Shown one piece after another: positions 54,741 through 64,000 of a DNA stretch of 64,000 bases. A model generated the notes under the pieces. That model was given only the letters and a program-made list of their open reading frames with translations, had not been told where the DNA came from and did not search any database. Both the position numbers and the translations under genes were made by a program. Origin of the DNA: Trichobilharzia szidati (Eukaryota; Platyhelminthes; Trematoda; Strigeidida; Schistosomatidae); NCBI GenBank assembly GCA_944472155.2, contig OX235274.1:34036052-34100051 (forward strand), given 5' to 3'. Position 1 is the first letter of the stretch. Each line of letters opens with the position of its first letter.

Positions 54741-56206
54741 CCTTGTTTATCTTATCTGTACATTCTTCGGAAAATACAAATTTCTTTACGCGTATGATAT
54801 AAAATATACACGTGTTCCCTCACGCATTCCGTTCTCTTTTCCTGTGTCTTCCCAATTTCTGTTATACATACTGGCCATATTTTATAGAAATTTACAGGGA
54901 GAGAAGAATCAGTAACCAGAATGGCAAACATACAGTACAGAAGAATCACTGAAATATAAGCAACGCGTGAACCTGTGGATTATATTACTAAATTTGTGGC
55001 TAGTGGACCAGACTTCCCACAAGTAACTGTATACTCTTATATTGTATAATCCGTAATAACTGCAGTATACTGCATGTGTATTTTGATATTGGGCATCCGT
55101 GTCAACAAATAAGTCCACCATAGAGTAACCAATTTTATAGTATACCTTAAATAGATAGAAAAAGCCCATAATGGACAGCGATAAATTCCAACAGTTTATT
55201 ATCACTTCGTTTCGAAGTATGGAATAGTAGTAGTGTGACATACTGGCTGAATGGAATCGTTCAGTTATTGCCTCTTCACCGAATGACGATGTGCTTCTTT
55301 TTACTCCTTTAGTCAATTTTATGAATCCTTAAATGCATTCGATTTGTGGAAATAATCAAACTAGCCTAAAGAAATGTTTTTGTGAAAACAGAGGTTCGCA
55401 ATCTACAAATGGCGGAGTAAAAATCCCCACTTCTCAATTTTGATTCCAAAAAACTGAGAAAATTTTTGGAGACATAATAACAAGCACCACTTTGACATGA
55501 TTTCGTATCTTGAAGTGTCTTGAAGAGGACGTATTTTCCTTCCTGAAAAGTATTACCCACTGCCATTCCATTGTAAATTCGAAGCCAAGGCATTCATGTC
55601 ATATAACTGGGATCGTGTTTATAGGTGTGTAGTTGCGAGCATTTTCTTTATCACCGGATCTGTACCGTGGGATTATAAAGTCAGTTTTCCAATAACTAAG
55701 GTACGTGCTAGTGCCCACAGATGCGCAGAATAACGTAAAAATAGAAGAGAAACGTCACGTCCATTCCTTCTGAAAAAATTATTGGAACGATGCGAACCAG
55801 TCACATGCTAGTAGAAGGTCTGAGGTTCTTAACGGTATCTCTTACTGTCCTACTATAGAAGACGATGTTCATGAGATAGATTATGGTAAGAGGTCCCGTC
55901 TTTCTGGGGATTTGTATTTCTGAACTAAAATTTGCAAACTAGTCAGTGAAAATTACTCAGACGGTGTCAGGGTTTCTGTTCATAGCCTTGTTTTGAATGG
56001 AGTGGGAAATATCTCTTGTCGACCTGTGGTGATTGACAATTTCTATCACTGTATTGTTTAACTACTTACCGTTGTTTGTAAATATATTTACATATGAATT
56101 GAAAAATAATTCCGCCAAATACAAATTCCTAAATTCATTGCTCCATGTGTTGTTGGCTGATTTCCTGTAATTCGGTCATTGAGAAATACTACTATTACAA
56201 ATAACT
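54741..56206. other. No recognisable gene
   Basis: Open frames up to 135 codons (54909-55316, minus) and 75 codons (55366-55593, minus) show no motif that I can name. No family repeat was seen. Confidence 0.4.
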
Positions 56207-56215
56207 AATACAGTG

Positions 56216-56383
56216 AGACGTCCAAGGGTGACATGGAGGAGATCGTGTGAAGAAGAGTTGAAACAGTATGGACTAACATGGATGCAAGTGAAAAGTACAG
56301 CAGAAGACAGAAGCAAGTGTAGGCGTGTAGTTGAAGTCCCATTGTTCCACTAGGAACCCAAGGGAACAATAATAATAATAATA
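56216..56383 (+). mobile_element. RTE-B LINE, 168-bp 3' end with target duplication
   Basis: GTCCAAGGGTGACATGGAGG AGATCG, then CTAGGAACCCAAGGGAACAA and (TAA)n. It is flanked by AATACAGTG at 56207-56215 and 56384-56392. Confidence 0.85.
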
Positions 56384-56392
56384 AATACAGTG

Positions 56393-57349
56393 CTTCTACT
56401 GCATTTGTAAGCAAACTGCTTTGGGTCATTAAAAGATTTCAAGGAAGGTTTAAGAACATGCAAGGGAAATTTCTCCGTGGCTTTCAAAAATGTAGACGTG
56501 ATTGTGATTGTCCTAAATTTTAGACCTAGTCCAGAAGGTGACTTTGGTAGAAGCACCACCTTTACCTCTTTCCAGACAACAGGTAGTGTATCCCTGTGAA
56601 TCGATGCATTAGAGATTCGAGTAAGAAGAGAACACAAAATATCAATACAGTTTTGAAGCCAAATGCTTGGCTCACCATTGGGTCACAGGTTATTTGATGG
56701 ATTTAAGGATTCGAGACATGAAAATACATCCTTTCCATGAAAATCGAGGAAATGATCATTTACGTAATTGAAAACATCACGTCCAGTCATATTAGCTTGT
56801 TGCATTATACAAGATCTATTTAAGGCATTTACATCAGGATAAGCGACAACTGAATTCTGTCTTCTGCTTGTAGGTTGATTAAAATGTTTCCAGAAATTAG
56901 AAGCATTCTTATATGATAAACATTTTTCATTATATATCCCGTTTGGTCTTTGTATTCCAGACTTTATCAGAGAGATTACTGTTCGAACACCTGCATTATC
57001 ATGCGATTAATACAAATTCTTTATTCCTCTTGTAGGATTTTTTAGTTGTGGAGAAGAGATCCTATGGAAGTTCGTGAACACAGACTGTTTCAATAGGACA
57101 GCAAATATCTCAACAGAACTTGAGATAGGAGGTGATATTAGAGACAGTAACGTCTGAAACTTCATCAAAGAACAGGTCCCTGTCAACATCGTGCAAAGTA
57201 TACTTTTGTGCTTATATATTGTCATGTGAACTGAAATATTCCTGGGTTCTCATTGTTAGGTGAACAAAGACCCTTCTGTGTAACTTGCATGCCCTTTCAG
57301 TAGAATAAGAATAACGCAGTGGCCAGTCTTCAATAATTGAGCTCGCCAT
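56393..57349 (-). mobile_element. CR1-like LINE (CR1-D), RT start and linker
   Basis: Minus strand at 56640-56395: LLTRISNASIHRDTLPVVWK EVKVVLLPK, LKFRTITITSTFLKATEK, FNDPKQFAYKCSRST, the finger region of a CR1-like RT. Higher coordinates (56700-57340) hold degraded linker sequence. It appears to continue at 58094 after an RTE-B insertion. Confidence 0.65.
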
Positions 57350-57360
57350 CACACCTCGTA

Positions 57361-58082
57361 AAACAGAGGTGATGAAGATTCCTGGCCATCAGCAACAGCA
57401 ACAACAGATAACAATCAGCATAAATGGGAGGAGTCTGAAAAAAGCAACCTCCTTTACCCACCTACCTGAAAAGCATCGTTTCAACTACAGACGGAACTGA
57501 CGAGGATATCAGAGCGAGGATAGGAAAAGCAAGGCAAGCTTTCATTTCTCTCAAGTCGGTGTGGAAATCAACACCACTCAGCATGAAAAACAAGATTCGG
57601 ACTTTCAACTGCAATGTGAAGTCAGCACTACCATACGGATCAGGGACTTGCACTGCGCGTCATGAAGGGCACTTCAAACAAACTACAGACCTTTATCAAC
57701 AGCTATCTTCGCTCAATACTCAAGATCAGATGGCCGGAAAAGACTAGCAATAGTGAGATATCTCTGGGAGCGAACCAACTCAGCAGGAACCAATTGTCCA
57801 ACAAATATGTAGGAAAAAATGGAGTTGGTGGATTGCCCATACTCTGAGAAAACAAGTCATCAAGCGACATCACACGACAGGCCATCACTCGAGTGGAATT
57901 CGAATGGGAAGCGGAGAGTAGGTTGCCCAAGGGTAACTTGGAAGAGATCATGTGAAGAGGAGATGAAAGCATGTGGGCAGACGTGGAACCGGATGAAAAT
58001 ATTGGCAGAGAACCGAATGCAGTGGAGATGTGCGTGGCTGAAGCCTTATGTTCCTCCAGGAATTAAAGGAAACAATAATAAT
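57361..58082 (+). mobile_element. RTE-B LINE, 5'-truncated, inserted in CR1-D
   Basis: It starts in the EKTEVMKIPGHQQQQ block and continues through STTDGTDEDIRARIGKARQA FISLKSVWKSTPLSMKNKI, TNKLQTFINSYLRSILKIRW P, RKNGVGGLPILRKQVIKRHH and the 3' signature with (AAT)n at 58070-58082. It lacks the 4-bp insertion. The flanks CACACCTCGTA (57350-57360) and CGCACCTGGTA (58083-58093) agree at 9 of 11 bases and may be an aged target duplication. Confidence 0.75.
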
Positions 58083-58093
58083 CGCACCTGGTA

Positions 58094-58660
58094 TATGTCA
58101 CGACCGTTTATGAAAAACAGGTCTAGCGTTTTATTCGGATGAGTACTGAATTTGATAAGTCTGTCATGACCAAGTGATATGAGAAATCTATGTTCGCAAG
58201 AATTAAATTCCTCCCAGACTATCGATGAGGGATTTCCGAAAATGGGAGCAGAAAATTTAGTAAATTCGTCTGTGAATATAAATATTTCATACATATGCAT
58301 AATCAGTATTGTAATTGCATTTAATACTGTAATTGAATATTTTCTGTTAAAATAATTGGGATTTGTTGTCTTCGTATACACCATGAATATTCCGCACATT
58401 CGGAAACTTATTGTTCCTGGTTATAAGCATCTTTAATATTCCACGTTCACCTTTTAGTTTTACGTCTTGCGTGTTGGTGAATTCGCAAATTTCTGATATC
58501 AGGAATTGTGGTGAAATAATGTCATCATGCACGTCATAGCAAACAGATCGGGTACCATTCAGGGAGAGATTCTGAAATTTCGTATGCTTCGTGTCAGTAA
58601 ACCACCTAAATTTGAGATTTTGCGATCTGCTTTGAATAAAACATACACACTTGATCAACT
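58094..58660 (-). mobile_element. CR1-like LINE (CR1-D), endonuclease-end remnant
   Basis: Minus strand at 58250-58090: SSIVWEEFNSCEHRFLISLG HDRLIKF, then PNKTLDLFFINGRDIYQV, which resembles the last part of a CR1 EEP endonuclease (x-LVDFPTR...LDLVFTN). Upstream sequence to 58660 is open (103 codons, 58658-58347) but not recognised. Confidence 0.5.
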
Positions 58661-61640
58661 CTCATAAGACTTTACAGCATCCACATCTGCGAATTATCTG
58701 GAGAACACCTCATTCTGCACATAATGACATTTTGTGTATATTCTGCTGTTTGATTCCGGATTTCCCTATATATGGGTACTGAGATATCTTGCGGTGAGTC
58801 TGAAGCATTACAGTGAGATCGGATTGCTCAGCTCCTCCACTTCACCATATTCTAAAAGTCACCGTCTTCGAAGGGCGATTATATTTATGTGTATCCCTTC
58901 TTCCAGGTGACACTGTATCTATCAAGTGGGCATTTGGGCGTTTCAGTATATGGACCAAAATAAACCAGAGTGATTTCATGTAATTTCAATAACATACGTT
59001 TAACTTTCGAAATTATTGCCTCTTTCAATCCATCACATTGATCACGTATCAGTATGACTCAACATTTCCTAATAAAAGTGCAGCAGACATAACTCAGTTC
59101 AAGAATATTGTGCAGCCAATAATATATGAGGCAGAAATCAGAAGTTTAGTGCAAAACGTCATTCGAAAGGCAAACAAAATATACGACTTGTCATCAAACC
59201 ACAATAACAATAGACTGCAACACTGCAATTGTTAGGGATATGGAATAAAGCCACTCGTTTTCGAAAACTAACGACTGTTGTATGATTTGAAGTCGTCACC
59301 AAAGCAACAGTTACTGCAAAGCCCTAAGATTTACTCGCCCCTTCTCCGAAATGTTTCTTATATACCTTTGACGGACATCTTGGCTAGTTCAAGAGGCGAT
59401 CTCTGCAATCATCTATACTACGCTCTGACTCTGCGCCACCGGGTTGGGATTTGGAAGGCTTCGTGTACCCGTTTGACAGCGTCGTCTGGTAAGAAGGAAC
59501 TTGCATACCCTAATTTCACATTTCACTACATTCTGTTACTGACTGAAGGACATTAAGCCACCGAACATAAATGCTGGATTGAAACATTTGATGAGGAAAT
59601 ACCTATGGTACCCAGTATTGAGAGGAGTTTGGTTGTCGATACTTAATGAGAAAATGTGACATGAATATGAGAATCTGTGGTAACTGCAGTCAAGTAAAAT
59701 ACATTTGGCAAAATAATCAGTAAACTGTGCGCCTAGCAATAGGCATCCAATTGAAATATATATTTAGATGATATGAAAGTTTCAAATTTGTCGCAGTAAT
59801 GATAATCGGTGTTCAACTACTTTGTGAAATGCAGTTTGCATTTGGACTCAACAGTTGAAACGTACTCTACGTGGCCACAGTAGTACACACATGAATCCCA
59901 TCAGTTGTTCACCTTTCTTTTTGTAACCTCACTTTCCAATATTCACAGCGTAATGCCAATGAGAAAACATCCTTGAAGTTTAGTGAACTGTAGTGTTGAT
60001 AAAGATGAGTACGAACAGACCTAGTCACTGCGGACCATCTGCATTTCACAAATTAATAGTAAGAGGAAATTAACATCCCACTACAACGTGAAATTAATGC
60101 AATAGTGAATGATCAATGGAGTCTCTGACAAAGGAGGCCATTTGGTATAGACGAATTACTCCCGTTTTCTTACTTTGAGAAACTTGGGATCGTATCTCGA
60201 CCCTATGTACACTATAACTACGTTGGGATAGTGATTCGCAGGTCCAAAAATACTCGACTTTCCTACTAGATATCCGAGATTAGGGATGGTTTTTAAACTT
60301 GATTTGTTTGAGAAGGACATAATATCAGGATATAAACACGTGGGAATAACTGATCACATTTCAATCATTATCCCTCCTTACCAAAGCGCACAAACCTACT
60401 AATGTTCAGATCACCAAGTTGTCCAACAATCACGTTGAAACCTAAACTTGGTTGAACAGACTGGGCTTCTCACTTACCTTCAGACTACACTGATACCGTG
60501 AGTGTGTTGGAGATCGCCGTATCAGAATTCCTTTCCACGAGAGCCTCCGGCGCTCTGGAATTTCGATCTTAAATGTACTGTATCACAGTGTATTTACTGG
60601 AAGATTCGGTTCATGTGTTACTCTCTCTGGGTGCATCTACTCATCTTCAAGCACTTCAATCTGTATACTGCTTATTTATTTGTACTTTCATCATTTATCC
60701 ATTGGATCAATTCAAGGAAAGAAGAATTTCCAGCGAGTAACCGCGATACCAGCATAAACATAGTTCGACCACACGATTTCAGAATTTTTGATGTTATTTA
60801 ACGTCACTAAGCGTCGAAGAAGTGAGTTCTCATTACATTACCGGGAGTATGACTGAATTTAATTTCGATTTAGGGCGTCCCACTATCTCAGTGGTTTATT
60901 CCAATGGGACCAAGTAGGGAACAAAGATCTATCTCTGGCATGGAGATCCATGTCACATGAAGCAACAGTAAACTCAATCTCATGATTCGAAAATTTCGGG
61001 AGAATTACAACTCCTTCAAGTGTTATTACTTTCTCGTTCAGGTGGCAAACCAATGCAGAATGTTGTCCAACTCAGAAGCTCACATTTTCTATCGGTCAGC
61101 AGTATTTACTAGAGAATAGCTGGGCAGTGCATCCGAGGCCCACATCAACCATTGTACGGAGACTATATAACCGGTGTGAAAGCTGATGATGAGACAATCC
61201 TTGATAGATATGTTTCAGTTTGTGGATTCGGTAGGGCAAGTGATTGTATCTGGATCAGTTATGGGCTAAATGGACATAACTTCCCCAGTCACCAATGTCC
61301 CCTAACAGAACCTGTCTTCAACCTACGTGGGCTTTTCAACTCAAATAATCTGAATGTTGTTACACCCGCTAATCATATAAAATGGTTAATATTCGGATGC
61401 ACATTACTTGTCCAGTTTTCATTCGGTGGTCGTATATATTCATGGACCAATAATTCCTCTGCTTGATCCATCACTCATTGATTGCTTTATAGAGAGCTTT
61501 GAGTCAAATATACTCCCATCGACAATCAATTGGTACAAGGCCAACAGGTGAGAAACGGATATTTCATACAACTGGTTCCCTTGATAAATTTCGATAAAGA
61601 AAGGAAGACGAAATTTGCAGTATAAAATGATATCATTCTA
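58661..61640. other. Unassigned 3 kb
   Basis: No named repeat family was recognised here, and no (AAT)n tails. Open frames up to 104 codons (61152-61466), 99 (60502-60801) and 92 (59278-59556) on the plus strand, none with a motif that I can name. It could be a decayed older element or intronic single-copy sequence. Confidence 0.4.
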
Positions 61641-61992
61641 TTTCACAGGTTCTCATCAGCTGCAGACTACCTGAAATTACAATGGTTATATAAATGATAA
61701 TAACATACTTTAATGTCTGATTAGTAGTAGAGAAGAGATAAAATTGACGCATCCAAAAAAGAATGAAAGCATTACAATTTTAGTTTAAGTTATCATCATC
61801 AATTTATACACTTTCAGAGTTGAAAAGAGGGGGGAGGGGTAAGACAGAAAACAGAAAATTTGATGAACAGAAACAGTGTTAGCTTGTAGGTTCACATGGC
61901 AACTCCAAAAAACAAAAGCATTTACAGTTTATAAGATTGAGATTTGCTCAGTGAGTTGAGATCACTGATGACTAATCAAAATCAAAATTCAG
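61640..61992 (-). other. 3' region of the PLE at 61993
   Basis: Noncoding A+T-rich sequence after the PLE stop. A minus-strand CTGATGAG...GAAAT motif near 61660-61640 recalls a hammerhead core, but stem II does not form convincingly. The element end was not identified. Confidence 0.45.
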
Positions 61993-64000
61993 TTACCAAG
62001 GGAGTGAGAGGTTAATCACACTCTCTTTCTGTATGCATAAGTCTGGTTTAAATCGTTTGATTGCGATCGCTTCGGCAAATCGTAGTAAATTTGCTGTCCT
62101 TTGTCTATTTAATATTTTGAAGGACTTAGAGATCTCTACGAGATGTCCGGTATCAACAATATGTCTGGTAATTGCACTCTGAGAATATTTGCTTCCTTTC
62201 AGGCATAGGTTTCTTGGAATATGTTCAGAAAACCGGATAGAAGCCCTTCTTTCTGTCCTTCCAATGTACTTGCTCCCGCAAGTGCACGTAAATTCATAAA
62301 CGCAGTTGGAGGTGACATCAGCAGGGTATTTATCCAGTTTTGAGTTGATCATGGAAGGAGTGGTGTTGTATACTGTTATGAGTTTTGCTGCCGGGAAGCT
62401 TCTATTTATTGCTCCTTTCAGTCTTCTGTCAATCTTTTGTGAAACTGCATCTCCTTTGAATGGGAGACAAATAAACACTTTTTTCTTTTCTACAGTTGGA
62501 TGCTTTTCTTTCTTATCTTTTTCTCTGCTGTACTTCTGTATAAAGCCTTTAGGATATCCGTTTTCCCTCAGGCATTTCTCGATGAAATCTAGTTCTTCTT
62601 CGACCTTGTTTGGTGAACATAGCTTCCTGGCTCTGTCGTACAAAGTCCTCACTAATCCACGTTTATAGCTTATGGGACAAAAGCTGTTATAGTGAAGATA
62701 TTGTCCAGTCCAGGTTTCTTTTCTATAGATGGACTTTTCAATTATGCCTTCGTTTGTTCTTTTTACATTTAGATCCAGGAAATTGAACTCATTTTTATGT
62801 TCATATTCCATGGTGAACTTGATATTTGGATGAATCTCATTTAGGCGATCATATAATGCCGATGCGTGATCCATGTCGTTGCAAACAACAAATGTGTCAT
62901 CAACATATCGGCGATAGTAGGTTGTTCCATTGATAGCAGAACTTAGTTGTGTCTGTTCAAGGTAGCCCATGAAGATATCAGCCAGGATAGGTCCCAGAGG
63001 TGAACCCATAGCGACCCCATCAATTTGTCGGTAGAGTTGATTGTCGAATTTGAATTGAATATCTTTTGTGCAGAGCAGCAGTAGTCGCTTCATCTCTGTT
63101 TCCGGTAACGGTAGTAGATCCGTTTGTTTACAAATGATATCAATCGTTTCCATCAGTGGTACGTTTGTGAACAAGGAGGTCACGTCATACGATACCATGA
63201 GTTTGTCTGATATGTCAATGTTGTCAACTTCCTTGGAGAATTGGTAGCTATCCTTCAGGCTATGGGTTGCAAATTTAATTCGAATTGGCTCTATGGAATC
63301 AGCTAACCATTGAGCTAACTTGTGGCATGGTGAGTCAATCATTGACAAGATTGGTCTTAAAGGCACGTTTGCTTTATGGATTTTCGGTAGGCCGTACATA
63401 AAAGGCAGGCGTCCACCTTTTGACTTCAGTTTATTGTATGTTTCGCTGTTGATTAGTTTCTTCATTAGAAGTTCTTTGAGACATTTATTTACTTTATTTT
63501 CAAACGACGTTGTGCCATCTTTTTTGTTGTCTACTTGGAATTTTTCTTTGTCGTTTAGAATTGTCATCATTTTATGAATATAATCAGCTTTGTTCATTAT
63601 AACAACCCCAGAGCCTTTATCAGGTCTAAATATGACGATTTCATCGTTCTCATATAGTTTCTTCAGAGCTATTCTATGCTCTTCGGTCAGCATCTTTTGC
63701 TTCTCCATTGGCGATATGTGGTATTGGTTAGCAATATCAACAAGTTTAGACTTTAGCCATCCTCTTTTGTCTTCGTCTAAGGGTTTCAGGTCGTGGAGTT
63801 GATGGTATAAGTGTTCGAATTGTGCTTCTGTATCTATACGACTGATCTGCTTCTTGGGGACGTGAAACTTGAATCCTAGAGATAAGGCTTCTAATTCGAT
63901 TTTGTTTAATTGTAATTTTGATAGATTACAGACGTAGCGTTCAGGTGATTCTGGGAATTCTTCGATTAGCTTCTCTTTCACCAACGCTTTTGTCAGCTGA
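61993..64000 (-). CDS. Penelope-like element protein, uninterrupted, runs off the right edge
   Basis: The minus-strand frame is open from the window edge to the stop at 61993, 664 codons or more. Using residue 1 at 63984: N-terminal FRPDKGSGVVIMNKADYIHK (~118-137), LPKIHK (~205), SYDVTSLFTNVPL (~265), QIDGVAMGSPLGPILADIFM (~320-340), YYRRYVDDTFVV (catalytic YVDD, ~360). A connector follows (FLDLNVKR, KRGLVRTLYDRARKLC, YPKGFIQKYSREK, LPFKGDAVS). The GIY-YIG nuclease is at ~560-600 (CVYEFTCTCGSKYIGRTERR A, with Arg in IRFSEH), and the end is FKPDLCIQKESVINLSLPW. It primes and reverse-transcribes its own RNA at a nick made by the GIY-YIG domain (family knowledge). All catalytic motifs present are intact, so this may be a functional copy. 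The true start is outside. Confidence 0.9.
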   Translation of the reverse strand, partial: QLTKALVKEKLIEEFPESPERYVCNLSKLQLNKIELEALSLGFKFHVPKKQISRIDTEAQFEHLYHQLHDLKPLDEDKRGWLKSKLVDIANQYHISPMEKQKMLTEEHRIALKKLYENDEIVIFRPDKGSGVVIMNKADYIHKMMTILNDKEKFQVDNKKDGTTSFENKVNKCLKELLMKKLINSETYNKLKSKGGRLPFMYGLPKIHKANVPLRPILSMIDSPCHKLAQWLADSIEPIRIKFATHSLKDSYQFSKEVDNIDISDKLMVSYDVTSLFTNVPLMETIDIICKQTDLLPLPETEMKRLLLLCTKDIQFKFDNQLYRQIDGVAMGSPLGPILADIFMGYLEQTQLSSAINGTTYYRRYVDDTFVVCNDMDHASALYDRLNEIHPNIKFTMEYEHKNEFNFLDLNVKRTNEGIIEKSIYRKETWTGQYLHYNSFCPISYKRGLVRTLYDRARKLCSPNKVEEELDFIEKCLRENGYPKGFIQKYSREKDKKEKHPTVEKKKVFICLPFKGDAVSQKIDRRLKGAINRSFPAAKLITVYNTTPSMINSKLDKYPADVTSNCVYEFTCTCGSKYIGRTERRASIRFSEHIPRNLCLKGSKYSQSAITRHIVDTGHLVEISKSFKILNRQRTANLLRFAEAIAIKRFKPDLCIQKESVINLSLPW

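Noticed and set aside
61640..61670. A functional hammerhead downstream of the 61993 PLE (minus)
   Set aside because: CTGATGA and GAAA are present, but stem II has at most two pairs and stem I does not pair.

Overview
The window looks like nuclear DNA of a blood fluke (Schistosoma or a close relative). It is A+T-rich, genes have spliced exons with GT/AG borders, and most of the sequence is old and young retroelements of kinds typical of schistosomes: RTE-type LINEs (one resembles SR2 in length and layout), CR1-like LINEs, Penelope-like elements (PLEs) with a C-terminal GIY-YIG endonuclease, and tRNA-derived SINEs including an Smalpha-type SINE with a hammerhead-ribozyme relic. The species call rests on these families from memory, not on a database match.

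Host genes are few. (1) A plus-strand gene ends in a very large exon (3024-6018, about 998 codons, poly(A) signal at 6192) and probably has an upstream exon at 1009-1142. I do not recognise its product. (2) A minus-strand gene has its last two exons at 21760-22008 and 13258-13530. Their translation matches the C-terminal armadillo repeats of ARMC6. The 8.2 kb intron between them holds a stack of elements: a CR1-like LINE (13622-18960, minus) split by a nearly intact 3.9 kb RTE LINE (14591-18464, plus, one internal stop) flanked by a perfect 10-bp target duplication. No further ARMC6 exon was found up to 64000.

The rest is layered repeats. 'RTE-B' is a high-copy RTE-like family ending in (ATA)n/(AAT)n tails, 'RTE-C' is related to the intact RTE-A, and there are four CR1-like loci and eight or more PLE fragments. 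One PLE (61993 to the right edge, minus) has an open frame throughout. A PLE at 45888-47342 ends in a well-formed type I hammerhead motif, and a Mutator-like (MULE) transposase gene with very short introns lies at 30552-31860. 'R1' is a foldback element with about 130-bp inverted ends and a tRNA-like core, found in at least eight places. Two SINE families (called S2 and S3 here) have tRNA-like heads, but their tails copy the 3' ends of two different LINEs, CR1 and RTE-B. This, the hammerheads and the large palindromes are the most interesting content.

Family names R1, S1-S5 and RTE-A/B/C are working labels used only here. Element ends are given to within about 10-30 bases unless a target-site duplication fixes them.
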